A DNA stretch of 64,000 nucleotides from JAOABV01 sp039801465 (lineage in GTDB: Bacteria > Hydrothermota > Tepidihabitantia > Tepidihabitantales > CAIPLT01). The notes under the pieces were generated by a model that saw only the letters and a list, made by a program, of their open reading frames with translations, was not told where the DNA came from and made no database searches. Positions 51,082 through 59,563 of the stretch are shown here, piece after piece (positions within the stretch are counted from its first letter, which is position 1; every line of letters starts with the position of its first letter). A program made the position numbers and the translations under genes. The DNA lies in contig JBDRUT010000011.1 in the NCBI GenBank assembly GCA_039801465.1, positions 1 through 64,000 on the forward strand. The letters run 5' to 3'.

Positions 51082-52395
51082 GTGAAGATTAAGAGATTTT
51101 TTCAACGATTTTTACCTTCAGTTGTATCACAGACTTTGGGAAGTGTGGCTTCAAATGTTAAATCTTATTTGAAACTTTTCAGGCTGCGCAATCTGCTTTT
51201 TCTGATTAGTTCTGGTTCAGTCTCACAGTTTGGGGACCGATTGACTCATATGCTCTTGATTACTTTAGTCGGTGTTGCCAGTCCTGGTAAAGTATCCGCA
51301 TTTTCTAAAGCATCTTTAACATTTACACTACCAGTAATTCTATTTTCACCAATTATTGGTGCTTTAGTTGACCGTTGGTCTAAACGGTCAATTATGATTC
51401 GGGCGCATATTATTCAGGCAATTCTTTTAGCAATCACACCATTCTTAATTGCACGCACACATTCTTTTTTTCCGTTTTGGATTGTAGTGACATTATTTTT
51501 TACAATTGATATTTTTAATAATACTGCGAAACCAGCACTTTTACCTAATCTGGTGGCAAAACGAAAATTGCTGATGGCAAATTCTTTAGACCAGTTTATC
51601 AGTCGGTTTGCTACTGTTGCTGGAATGGTTTTAGGTGGATTTTTGATTCAAAAAATCGGCTGGCAATGGGGTATGATATTTAATGCCTGTACGCATCTCT
51701 GTGCGGGGTTATTGGTCTTTGGCATAATTACTCAAAACATTCCTTATCAAATTCAACAATTAAAAACTGAGTTTAATTTCTTTCAAACTTTTGTGAGTTT
51801 AGTTAGAGATATTAAAGAAGTGTTTATCTTAATGCGCCGAGATATATTTGTCAGTATTGTCTTATTGTCTTTTGCGATGATAACTTTTGTTGCCAGTGTC
51901 TCTTATACTATCTTGATTTTTCTTGTGCAACAGGTCTTGAATTGGAAAACTTCTGGTGTTGGTATTATGAGCGGTATTCTGGCGATTGGAATGATTTTCG
52001 GGGCTTTGGCGGTAGGAATTATTCCGCTAAAAATTAGTAAATTTAAGATTATCGGTTTGGGATTTTTAGTCTATGCTGTTTTATTTATTATTGGTCCGTT
52101 TTTGATTGTCAAAAGTTTTTTGATTATTGTTGCGCTACTTGGAGGTATCATATTTTCTTTAATCATTGTGGCTCAAAATACAATTCTCCAAGAAGATGTC
52201 TTGCCAGAAATTCGTGGTCGAATATTTTCCATTAAAGAATTTGCTGGTAATATTATGTTTGTGATTACTTCAATAATAGTTGGCATTTTAAGTGATTTGA
52301 CATCCTATAGGATTATGCTCTTATTTACAGGTGGATTACTATTGATTTTCGCTTTGTTTGTTCTACTAATTAGAAATAATTTGCGTATTAAGTGA
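51082..52395 (+). CDS. MFS transporter, drug/siderophore exporter type
   Basis: A 437-residue, 12-helix major facilitator of the DHA3/MFS_3 exporter type. It has an N-terminal cytosolic stretch of about 35 residues, then NLLFLISSGSVSQFGDRLTHMLL, PIIGALVDRWSKRSIMIRAHI (loop 2-3 motif A) and LVAKRKLLMANSLDQFISRFATVAG typical of the branch, with a final helix MLLFTGGLLLIFALFVLLI. Substrate unknown. The start is GTG, apparently leaderless. The last codons (RIK-stop) fall inside a 100-bp tandem copy of the segment encoding GILSDLTSYRIML, so the native C-terminus has probably been altered. Confidence 0.88.
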   Translation: MKIKRFFQRFLPSVVSQTLGSVASNVKSYLKLFRLRNLLFLISSGSVSQFGDRLTHMLLITLVGVASPGKVSAFSKASLTFTLPVILFSPIIGALVDRWSKRSIMIRAHIIQAILLAITPFLIARTHSFFPFWIVVTLFFTIDIFNNTAKPALLPNLVAKRKLLMANSLDQFISRFATVAGMVLGGFLIQKIGWQWGMIFNACTHLCAGLLVFGIITQNIPYQIQQLKTEFNFFQTFVSLVRDIKEVFILMRRDIFVSIVLLSFAMITFVASVSYTILIFLVQQVLNWKTSGVGIMSGILAIGMIFGALAVGIIPLKISKFKIIGLGFLVYAVLFIIGPFLIVKSFLIIVALLGGIIFSLIIVAQNTILQEDVLPEIRGRIFSIKEFAGNIMFVITSIIVGILSDLTSYRIMLLFTGGLLLIFALFVLLIRNNLRIK

Positions 52396-52430
52396 TTTGA
52401 CTTCTAAATTATGCTCTCAGTAACTTACAA
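52381..52430 (+). repeat. Decayed tandem copy of an internal MFS segment over its stop codon
   Basis: TAAGTGATTTGAC and ATTATGCTCT occur in order in the gene (from 52289) and again here (from 52389), a shift of exactly 100 bases. In the gene they encode LSDLT and IML; here the first supplies the stop codon TGA through a change of frame. Confidence 0.7.
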
Positions 52431-52476
52431 TTTTTGTCTTGTGAGAACTTATTTTTGCTTCCCGAATGCATAAGTA

Positions 52477-52505
52477 TTGACGCTTTAACCATTATTATTT
52501 ATACT
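52477..52505 (+). promoter_or_regulatory. Promoter of the FG-GAP gene (leaderless type)
   Basis: TTGACG (52477-52482) and TATACT (52500-52505) are 17 bases apart. Only 7 bases (AATCGCA) separate the -10 box from ATG 52513, without any ribosome-binding sequence. Confidence 0.65.
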
Positions 52506-52512
52506 AATCGCA

Positions 52513-54177
52513 ATGAAAAGATTTTTATCTTTTGCGAGCGTGTTTTTTATTACAACATCGCTCTATTCAATAATTCCATTACCTAATTCGCCTTCTTGGA
52601 CTTCAATTGATAATGACTATGCGACAGGTGCCGGTTTTGGTGATATTAATAATGACGGTTTTATTGATTTCTGGACTTCTAATGGCAATGATATGGCATT
52701 GAATAAACAAGCGATCTATTATAATTATAATGGTAATTTAGAAACTCAGGCGAGTTGGCGTTCAGCAGATTCTGGGATGTTTGGTCATCTCTGTTTAGGC
52801 GATATTGATAACGATGGAAATCTGGATATGGCAAATGCTTTTTTAGGACCACAAGGTGATTGTAAAACCCGCATCTATAAAAACACCGGAACAAGTTTGA
52901 CATCTTTACCATACTGGCTTTCAGCAGATACCGATTCTTCTTTTGATTGTGCTTTAGGTGATATTGATTTAGATGGCGACTTAGATTTGGCAGTTTCAGC
53001 CGGTGATGCGTATTCTTCAAGAAAATCTCCAGCAAAAATCTATCGTAATAATAACGGAGTATTTGAGAGTTTGCCTTTCTGGGTTGCTACTGATTCAACA
53101 CCTTCAGATGCCATCCGATTTGCTGATTTTAATCGCGATGGCTATTTAGATTTAATTGTTGGCTATCGCAGAAAATTATCTATCTATTTTAATCAGAATG
53201 GCTCAATTGAACCAACTGCGAGTTGGAGTATCTTTGAACGCGGATGGATTTTACGCATTGCAACCGCAGATTATGATAATGACGGCTGGATTGATATTGC
53301 GGTTGCAGTCAATGGCCAACTTAGTGGTGATTCCAGTCGGATTAGAGTGTTTAAGAATAATCAAGGTCAAATCAATCCAATTCCAGCATTCACAATGTTA
53401 CGCAATCGGGTCTATTGTTCGTGTGTTGCTTGGGCTGATATTAATAATGACGGTTATTTGGATTTATCTGCTGGTGGTTGGTGGGAACCAATTGTTGTGT
53501 TTGAAAACCGTAATGGTATCTTAGATACTTTACCAACTTGGTCTTGGTCTGCTGGTTATACTCTGGTAAGTGAAGCAATCGTTTTTGGTGATGTCCGAAA
53601 CCGTCATCTACGAACAAGATGTGATACTTTTATCAGTAATGGCACAAGAAAATTATTCTATACGAGCAAAAGTCCGCTTCAATATCGACCAACGGTATTG
53701 GTTCAAAATGTTACTTTACCATTTACTAATTATTGCTATGATATCTTAACTGGTTGGGTAGTTTTGCAAAATACACCGGCAATGGGCGAGACGATTGTTA
53801 TTCAATACCAATACTCAGCATATCCGGATTTAGCAGTAACTAATTGGACAAGTTCTGCGGGCAATTATATTTTTTATAATACGACGCCATCAACTGTTGT
53901 TGAAGACGAATTGGTTTTGGCAAAAACACCAAAAGATTTCTTATTAGTTTATCCTAATCCTTTTCGCTCGGAAATAACAATTCAAATAACTAACAATCAA
54001 AATCTGCCGATTAAAATCTATAATTCATCAGGTCAATTAATCAGAGCATTTACTACTAATCAGTTAGTTTGGGATGGTAAAGACCAATTGGGAAATAAGG
54101 TTATTGCCGGTATCTATTTTGCTCAAGTTGATAAAGATGAGCAGACAATTAGAAAGAAATTAGTAAAATTAGATTGA
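52513..54177 (+). CDS. Secreted FG-GAP/VCBS-repeat protein with FlgD-like C-terminal domain
   Basis: A 554-residue exported protein: signal peptide (MKRFLSFASVFFITTSLYSI), then about seven calcium-loop repeats of the FG-GAP/VCBS kind (GDINNDGFIDFW, GDIDNDGNLDMA, GDIDLDGDLDLA, ADFNRDGYLDLIVG, ADYDNDGWIDIAV, ADINNDGYLDLS), a seven-bladed propeller pattern. The C-terminal 85 residues (LLVYPNPFRSE, IKIYNSSGQLIRAF, LVWDGKDQLGNKVIAGIYFAQV) form a FlgD/type IX sorting module. Ligand unknown. A -10 box 7 bases before the ATG implies a leaderless mRNA. birA starts one base after the stop. Confidence 0.92.
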   Translation: MKRFLSFASVFFITTSLYSIIPLPNSPSWTSIDNDYATGAGFGDINNDGFIDFWTSNGNDMALNKQAIYYNYNGNLETQASWRSADSGMFGHLCLGDIDNDGNLDMANAFLGPQGDCKTRIYKNTGTSLTSLPYWLSADTDSSFDCALGDIDLDGDLDLAVSAGDAYSSRKSPAKIYRNNNGVFESLPFWVATDSTPSDAIRFADFNRDGYLDLIVGYRRKLSIYFNQNGSIEPTASWSIFERGWILRIATADYDNDGWIDIAVAVNGQLSGDSSRIRVFKNNQGQINPIPAFTMLRNRVYCSCVAWADINNDGYLDLSAGGWWEPIVVFENRNGILDTLPTWSWSAGYTLVSEAIVFGDVRNRHLRTRCDTFISNGTRKLFYTSKSPLQYRPTVLVQNVTLPFTNYCYDILTGWVVLQNTPAMGETIVIQYQYSAYPDLAVTNWTSSAGNYIFYNTTPSTVVEDELVLAKTPKDFLLVYPNPFRSEITIQITNNQNLPIKIYNSSGQLIRAFTTNQLVWDGKDQLGNKVIAGIYFAQVDKDEQTIRKKLVKLD

Positions 54178-54178
54178 T

Positions 54179-55012
54179 ATGTCACAATTTTCTGGTGATT
54201 TGCTGTCAAGACTTTCTCAATTTGGTCGAATTTATCTTTTTGAGACAATCAATTCTACTCAGATCCAGATGCGAAAATTAGCCAAAGAAATTCCGCTTGA
54301 TGGACATTATGGCATTCAAGCGATTGTTATTGCTAATCAGCAGACACAGGGATTAGGTCGTTTGGGCCGTTCCTGGTATTCACCGGAAAATGGACTCTAT
54401 TTCAGCCTATTAGTTAATTTCGCTCACGACAAGACACCTTTAACATTGTTGACTCTTTATACGGGTAAAATTATTGCTGATGTTATTGAAGAATTAACTT
54501 TGATTCCAATCTATCTCAAGTGGCCCAATGATTTAGTTTATATAGATAATAATTATAGTTTTTATAAAGTTGGCGGAATTTTATCAGAAACTATCGGTAA
54601 GACTTTCTTGAAGCCTAAACCTGATAAGAAAACAATGATTATTGGTATTGGCTTAAATATCAATCAGACGAATTTTCCTGATGATTTAGCGGAAGCGACA
54701 TCACTTAAATTAATTACTCTTAAGACGAAACAAAAAGAGACTAATTTTAATCAAGGTGAAATTCTCTATAAGATTCTTAATCGCTTATCGGAAAGTCTGT
54801 TCAATGACACCATTCAATCTTACACTGAAATCTTACAAGAAATTAAACATAAATCGAGTGTGATTGGAAAAAGAGTAAAAGTTTCTCAACGGTTTAAGAC
54901 AATAACTGGAACTGCAATTGATATTGATGAACAAGGTAGGTTAATTTTAAGAACCGAAGTCGGCAGAATTATTAGTTTAGATGCCGGCGAAGTTTCATCG
55001 ATAAGACAATAA
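54179..55012 (+). CDS. birA: Biotin--[acetyl-CoA-carboxylase] ligase
   Basis: Attaches biotin to the carboxylase carrier protein. The 277-residue product is the short form: it starts directly in the catalytic domain (LFETINSTQIQMRKLAKE) with no N-terminal winged helix, so it cannot act as a DNA-binding repressor. Biotin/AMP motifs are present: NQQTQGLGRLGRSWYSPENGLYFS, LKWPNDLVY, KVGGILSET, IIGIGLNIN, and a C-terminal SH3-like domain (GTAIDIDEQGRLILRTEVGRIISLDAGEVSS). It begins one base after the FG-GAP gene. A degenerate copy of its last 15 codons lies 90 bases downstream. Confidence 0.94.
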   Translation: MSQFSGDLLSRLSQFGRIYLFETINSTQIQMRKLAKEIPLDGHYGIQAIVIANQQTQGLGRLGRSWYSPENGLYFSLLVNFAHDKTPLTLLTLYTGKIIADVIEELTLIPIYLKWPNDLVYIDNNYSFYKVGGILSETIGKTFLKPKPDKKTMIIGIGLNINQTNFPDDLAEATSLKLITLKTKQKETNFNQGEILYKILNRLSESLFNDTIQSYTEILQEIKHKSSVIGKRVKVSQRFKTITGTAIDIDEQGRLILRTEVGRIISLDAGEVSSIRQ

Positions 55013-55044
55013 TGATTCAAGTGCCGATTGATTTTTTTATTATC

Positions 55045-55090
55045 ATAGATTGGTAGAATTATTATTTTAGATGATAGTGAAGTTTTTATC
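55045..55090 (+). repeat. Decayed tandem copy of the birA 3' end
   Basis: This segment still reads IGRIIILDDSEVFI, against VGRIISLDAGEVSSI at the birA C-terminus. The shift is 90 bases and about 32 of 43 bases match (AGAATTATTA and TTTAGATG are exact). It has no start and lies 35 bases after the birA stop. Confidence 0.75.
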
Positions 55091-55257
55091 TTTATGAAAA
55101 TGATAGTTCGGATAACTAATATTTATTTTTTTATTATTAAATTAATAGCGGTTTATACCGCGGGTTTTGTCTTTCAAAATTATTTCAATATAAAATATTC
55201 ACGGACAAAGCAAAAAATCATTGCTTATCTGTGCCTTAAACAATTAAAGGAGTTAAT

Positions 55258-55749
55258 ATGGCAAGAATCGGTGTTTTTATTGATGTCCAAAATGTTCAAG
55301 AAACATTTGAACGACAGGGCAGAGAAGTTCGTTATGATATGCTCAGAAGAAATATTATGTTATTGTGGAAATTAGAAGAACGACAATATAAGTTTATTGC
55401 TTTTGTGCCGTATAGACGCGAAGATGAACGAAGACAAAGATTGATTGATGCGCTTTCATTTCAAGGTTATCGCGTTGTTGCTAAACCAGTCCGAGAAAGA
55501 TTAGATGGTAGTTTCAAAGCCAATATGGATATCGAAATCACTTTAGAAGTGCTCTCGATGGCAGATTATTTAGATGAAGTAATTTTAATTACCGGTGATG
55601 GTGATTTTGTTGCTTTAGTTGATTGGCTATCCAAAAAAGGCAAAAGAGTCGCAGTTATTGGTCTGGGTAAAGGATATACTTCAGTTGAATTGATTCGTGC
55701 ATCAGATGAATACCTGAATTTAGAAGATATTGAAGGGGTGATTAGTTAA
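55258..55749 (+). CDS. NYN-domain (PIN-like) protein, LabA/DUF88 type
   Basis: A 163-residue single NYN domain, a PIN-related fold that is usually a metal-dependent ribonuclease. Conserved acidic residues are visible: IGVFIDVQNVQE (first Asp), KANMDIEITLEVL, and ILITGDGDFVALVDWLSKKGKRVAVIG (DGDF). SAV-type linker and RNA-binding additions are absent. AAAGGAG precedes the ATG. It lies between birA and tsaB on the same strand. RNA targets are unknown. Confidence 0.92.
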   Translation: MARIGVFIDVQNVQETFERQGREVRYDMLRRNIMLLWKLEERQYKFIAFVPYRREDERRQRLIDALSFQGYRVVAKPVRERLDGSFKANMDIEITLEVLSMADYLDEVILITGDGDFVALVDWLSKKGKRVAVIGLGKGYTSVELIRASDEYLNLEDIEGVIS

Positions 55750-55799
55750 TTTAATGACGACTATTTATTGCAAGTAATTGCCACATACGAAAACTATAG

Positions 55800-56453
55800 A
55801 TGCCGGGCTACTTTTTAGGCATTACCACGGTTGAAAATGAGACTGGTTTAGCATTAATTAAAGATGATAAAGTTCTTTATGAAATAGTTGCGGAAACTTC
55901 GGCTCATCATAACGAAACTATTTTTCCTTTTTTAAAAAATGGTTTAGACTTTTTAGGCATCACAACTAAGGATATTAAAGGTATTGGAGTTGTTATTGGA
56001 CCAGGTATGTTTACTTCATTACGGGTTGGGTTGGCTTGTGCTATAGGATTAGCCATTGTTGATAATATTCCGATTAAAGGAATTAATACCTTAGATGCAT
56101 TGGTTATTTCATTACCCCAAATTTTATTGGATGAGAAAAGAACTATAATACCGGTATTAGATATTAGACGCAATGAGGTTTATTTTCGAATCTATCAGGG
56201 CATCAAACCAGTTTCAGAACCAACGATTATGAAACCGGAAGAATTTTGTAAAAAAATTCCTGAAAATGCAATTGTTTTTGGTAGTGGTTTAATTAGGTAT
56301 CAAGATGTGATTAAAAAACATTCCCACAATAATCTATTAATTTACAACCGAATATATCCCATTCCCTCTCAAGTTGCATTCTATGCGGCTAAATGTATCT
56401 TAAATTTTGATGTTTCTGACCTTGATAAATTAGTTCCAATATATATCCGATAA
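55800..56453 (+). CDS. tsaB: tRNA threonylcarbamoyladenosine synthesis protein TsaB
   Basis: The 217-residue partner of TsaD/TsaE in making t6A37 of ANN-decoding tRNAs. It has the ASKHA fold of TsaB (YeaZ): FLGITTVENETGLALIKDDK, SAHHNETIFPFLKNGL, IGVVIGPGMFTSLRVGLACAIGLA (usual form GPGSFTGLRIG), ALVISLPQ and VIPVLDIRRNEVYF. No Shine-Dalgarno is evident before the ATG. TsaD and TsaE are not in the window. Confidence 0.93.
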   Translation: MPGYFLGITTVENETGLALIKDDKVLYEIVAETSAHHNETIFPFLKNGLDFLGITTKDIKGIGVVIGPGMFTSLRVGLACAIGLAIVDNIPIKGINTLDALVISLPQILLDEKRTIIPVLDIRRNEVYFRIYQGIKPVSEPTIMKPEEFCKKIPENAIVFGSGLIRYQDVIKKHSHNNLLIYNRIYPIPSQVAFYAAKCILNFDVSDLDKLVPIYIR

Positions 56454-56598
56454 AACATAATTAAGCATCCAATAGATTTTCACTTAGCAGGCTTTATTAG
56501 ATTAATAAGCATCCGATTACTTGTTAACAGATGCAAGATATATTCTTTAATTTGTTTCTGGAGCAAAAATCAACTTCGCGAATGTTCAAAGATTTCTA

Positions 56599-56627
56599 TT
56601 GACAAATCTTTTGAAAATAATTATGCT
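56599..56627 (+). promoter_or_regulatory. Promoter of pheT (leaderless type)
   Basis: TTGACA (56599-56604) and TATGCT (56622-56627) are 17 bases apart. The -10 box ends 8 bases before ATG 56636, so transcription should start at or next to the start codon. No Shine-Dalgarno is present. Confidence 0.65.
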
Positions 56628-56635
56628 AAAAGTCT

Positions 56636-58936
56636 ATGAGATTATCTTTAAGATGGCTGGATGAATTTTTACATTGCAATCAAAGTCCCCAAACAATTGC
56701 TGAACTTTTTACCCAAAAGGGTATTGCAGTAAATACGATTGAACGAATTGGCACGGCTTTAGAAGGTTTTGTTGTTGCCGAAGTAAAAGAAATTAAAGAT
56801 AATAAGATTGCAATTTGGGATGGTAAAAATGTTTTTGAAATTAACATTTCTGCTTCTAATCTCAAACCGAATGATAAAGTCGGCTTGTATCCGAAAGAAT
56901 TGAAATTACTCAGTCCGAATTTAATTAATTTAAGTGATGATGGACAACCAATTGTTCTTGAGCCTAATTATGAAATCGGCCGTGCTTTGCTTGATTATTT
57001 AGATGACTATGTGCTCGATTTAGAGATTCTACCGAATCGCAGTGATTTGATGAGTGTGAAAGGTTTAGCATATGAACTCTTAAGTTATGAGGAAGCACAA
57101 GCAGTGGTTTGTCAACCATCAGCAATTTCTGGTACGGAATCAGACAAGTATCAAGTTAAAGATTTACTAAATCTGGAAGTTTTAGATAAGTCAGCATGTC
57201 CGGATTATATCGCTCGAATGATTTTTGATATTACAGTGAAACCTTCACCATTTTGGCTTCAATGGCGTTTGATTGCTGGTGGACTGCGTCCAATTAACAA
57301 TGTAGTTGATGCTACTAATTATATAATGCTGAAATATGGCACACCCTTACACGCATTTGATTATGATACTTTAAGAGACAAAACAATAAGAGTTCGTTTT
57401 GCTCAAAAAGGGGAGAAGATTAGGACGATTGATGGTGAAATGCGTGAGTTAACAGAATCGGTCTTAGTGATTGCCGATAGTAAAAGGCCAGTTGCAATTG
57501 CTGGCATTATTGGTGGTATTGATACAGAAATTACTAAATTTACTAAACGAGTGCTTTTAGAATGTGCCCGATTTGATGCGAAAACAATCCGACGGGGAAG
57601 TAAAAAATTGAATCTAAAAACTGAAGCATCGCAACGATTTGAAATGGGCATTGACTCAGAAATTTTAGAACAAGCATCATTAGAAGCCAGTCAACTAATT
57701 GCTAATTTAAGCAATGGCGTTGTCATAAAAGAAAAATTGGAAACCCGAACCCGATTTGAGAGAATACAAATTAAACTTTCTCCGGCTCGCACGAATAGTC
57801 TGTTAGGATTAAATTTAACTGATAACCAAATCAAAAATATTTTACAGAAAATTAATTGCAATGTTATTGAGAAAGATGATAGACTATTAATACAGGTGCC
57901 ATCATATCGTTTAGATTTACAACAGGAGATTGATTTAATTGAAGAAGTTGGCAGAATTTATGGCTATGATAAACTACCCAGTGTTTTTAATTTGCGAGGC
58001 AGTGATGTTGGTTACAAGGATAAGACTTCACAACAGTTAAGTCAAATCCGCGATTTTTTAGTTGGTCAAGGTTTTATTGAGAATTATACGGTCAGTTTCT
58101 GTGACGAGACAACGGCACGAGAATTTACAGACCCTGAAAATTTAATCGTGAAAATTCCTAATCCGCTTAACGAAAGGTTTGCGTGTCTGCGACCTTTGAT
58201 TCTACCCACACTTTTATACAGTGTGAGCAATAATTATCGTCGGGGTAATAAGAACTTAAGATTATTTGAAATCGGTAAAGTCTTTTATCTCAACAACGGG
58301 ATTAAAGAAGATTATCATCTGGCAGTTGTTGTCTTAGGACAACAGCAACCAATATTTTGGCAGGAACCAGTAACCTTAGTCAATTATTTCAACATTAAAG
58401 GAGTTGTTGAAGCATTATTCGATTATCTTAAAATTAAAGATATTAATTTTGTAGAAACGACAAATAAATTCTTAGCCAACAATTCAGCAGTAGTTATTAA
58501 ATATGCTGATAAAGCAATAGGATATTTAGGTGAGATAAAGAAATCAATTTTAGATATGATGGATATCCCAGTATCAGTTTTCGCATTAGAATTGGATTTA
58601 GAACAGATTCAATCGTTGATTCCTACTGTGCTTTATTTTCAGCCTTTGCCGCGATTTCCTGCAGTCAGTCGAGATTTGGCGTTTGTTATTTCGGATAAGA
58701 TTCCGGCAATTGAGATTGTCGAATCTGTTAAGAAAGTTGCTGGTGCCTTATTAGAACAAATTGAAATCTTTGACTGTTTTAAGGGCGCACCATTACCTGA
58801 AGAGATGAGGAATTTGGGTATCAGGGTGACGCTTCGTTCTCAAGAACGCACTTTAAGTCTGGAAGAAGTCGAAAAAATCTTTGACCGGATTATTAAATAT
58901 TTACAAGATAAATGGTCAATAACTTTAAGAAAATAA
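56636..58936 (+). CDS. pheT: Phenylalanyl-tRNA synthetase beta subunit
   Basis: The beta chain of the alpha2-beta2 enzyme that charges tRNA-Phe and edits Tyr. At 766 residues it has all domains: an EMAP-type tRNA-binding fold (about 40-145: LEGFVVAEVKEIKDNKIAIW), B3/B4 editing domain (RPINNVVDATNYIMLKYGTPLHAFDYD), B5 (LDLQQEIDLIEEVGRIYGYDKLP), the catalytic-like module (NPLNERFACLRP, LRLFEIGKVFY) and a C-terminal FDX-ACB domain (FPAVSRDLAFVIS). pheS is not beside it, unlike the common pheST order. It has its own promoter and appears leaderless; zapB-like and zapA genes follow. Confidence 0.96.
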   Translation: MRLSLRWLDEFLHCNQSPQTIAELFTQKGIAVNTIERIGTALEGFVVAEVKEIKDNKIAIWDGKNVFEINISASNLKPNDKVGLYPKELKLLSPNLINLSDDGQPIVLEPNYEIGRALLDYLDDYVLDLEILPNRSDLMSVKGLAYELLSYEEAQAVVCQPSAISGTESDKYQVKDLLNLEVLDKSACPDYIARMIFDITVKPSPFWLQWRLIAGGLRPINNVVDATNYIMLKYGTPLHAFDYDTLRDKTIRVRFAQKGEKIRTIDGEMRELTESVLVIADSKRPVAIAGIIGGIDTEITKFTKRVLLECARFDAKTIRRGSKKLNLKTEASQRFEMGIDSEILEQASLEASQLIANLSNGVVIKEKLETRTRFERIQIKLSPARTNSLLGLNLTDNQIKNILQKINCNVIEKDDRLLIQVPSYRLDLQQEIDLIEEVGRIYGYDKLPSVFNLRGSDVGYKDKTSQQLSQIRDFLVGQGFIENYTVSFCDETTAREFTDPENLIVKIPNPLNERFACLRPLILPTLLYSVSNNYRRGNKNLRLFEIGKVFYLNNGIKEDYHLAVVVLGQQQPIFWQEPVTLVNYFNIKGVVEALFDYLKIKDINFVETTNKFLANNSAVVIKYADKAIGYLGEIKKSILDMMDIPVSVFALELDLEQIQSLIPTVLYFQPLPRFPAVSRDLAFVISDKIPAIEIVESVKKVAGALLEQIEIFDCFKGAPLPEEMRNLGIRVTLRSQERTLSLEEVEKIFDRIIKYLQDKWSITLRK

Positions 58937-59023
58937 TATTGGAACCTGAACAGCTAAAATGCATTTTAATATATCAGCAAAAGTAACGCAATTAGCCTGA
59001 ATATTGTAACGAAAAATACCACA

Positions 59024-59212
59024 ATGAATCCTGAGATTGAACAGAGCTTTAAATTATTAGAAGAAAAGATTGATAAACTGATTGCAACGCTCAATAATTT
59101 GAAGCAAGAAAATGCTAATCTACAAGCAGAATTACAAGAATTGAAATCGCGTAATGAAAAGGCAATTGAGCGGATAAATTTATTGCTTGACAATATTAGT
59201 AAGTTGTTATAA
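59024..59212 (+). CDS. Small coiled-coil protein, ZapB-like
   Basis: A 62-residue protein that is one continuous heptad coiled coil (FKLLEEKIDKLIATLNNLKQENANLQAELQELKSRNEKAIERINLLL). No signal or membrane segment. It lies between pheT and zapA, the place where a ZapB-like division protein is often found. The coiled coil is clear; the ZapB role is inferred from shape and context. Confidence 0.75.
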   Translation: MNPEIEQSFKLLEEKIDKLIATLNNLKQENANLQAELQELKSRNEKAIERINLLLDNISKLL

Positions 59213-59242
59213 AATTTAATAGATTAAAATTTAGGGAGTCAT

Positions 59243-59509
59243 ATGAAGACTTTTGTTTTGAAAGTTTTAGGCAGTGACTATAAAATAAAAGCCGATCGAG
59301 ACGGCGAATATATTTATCAAGTTGGTAAGATTGTTGATGAGAAGATGAAACAAATCCATAAACAGTTTCCGCAAGGTTCTTTAGCCCGGACCGCAGTTGT
59401 TTCCTGTATTAATCTGGTTGACGAATATCTAACTCGAGAACAAGAGAATGAAGCGAAAATAAAGTCTCGAATTTATCAGCTCATTGAAAAGTTGGAACGA
59501 GTTATGTGA
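59243..59509 (+). CDS. zapA: Cell division protein ZapA
   Basis: An 88-residue FtsZ-ring stabiliser. It matches ZapA in length and pattern: VLGSDYKIKADRDGEYIYQVGKIVDEKMKQI (N-terminal globular part) then TAVVSCINLVDEYL and a C-terminal coiled coil. AGGGAG precedes the ATG. It is followed by a 6S RNA gene and rny, a neighbourhood in which 6S RNA is commonly found beside zapA. Confidence 0.93.
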   Translation: MKTFVLKVLGSDYKIKADRDGEYIYQVGKIVDEKMKQIHKQFPQGSLARTAVVSCINLVDEYLTREQENEAKIKSRIYQLIEKLERVM

Positions 59510-59528
59510 TTAGTTTTTGGTCGGATAA

Positions 59529-59557
59529 TTGCCAAAGCATATCCGATTGAAACTAAT
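59529..59557 (+). promoter_or_regulatory. Possible promoter of 6S RNA
   Basis: TTGCCA (59529-59534) and ACTAAT (59552-59557) are 17 bases apart, predicting a start near 59564, close to the predicted 6S 5' end. Each hexamer matches consensus imperfectly. The -35 lies within a 7-bp hairpin (TCGGATA/TATCCGA). Confidence 0.4.
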
Positions 59558-59563
59558 TCACGA

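Noticed and set aside
55094..55375. Frame starting MKMIVRITNIYFFIIKLIAV with a membrane-like segment
   Set aside because: It overlaps the well-supported NYN gene in another frame by more than 100 bases and starts within the decayed birA copy.
56454..56635. Possible duplication of TAAGCATCCRATTA downstream of tsaB
   Set aside because: Only about 13 bases match at a 48-base spacing and neither copy aligns convincingly with the tsaB end, so it was not counted among the 3'-end duplications.
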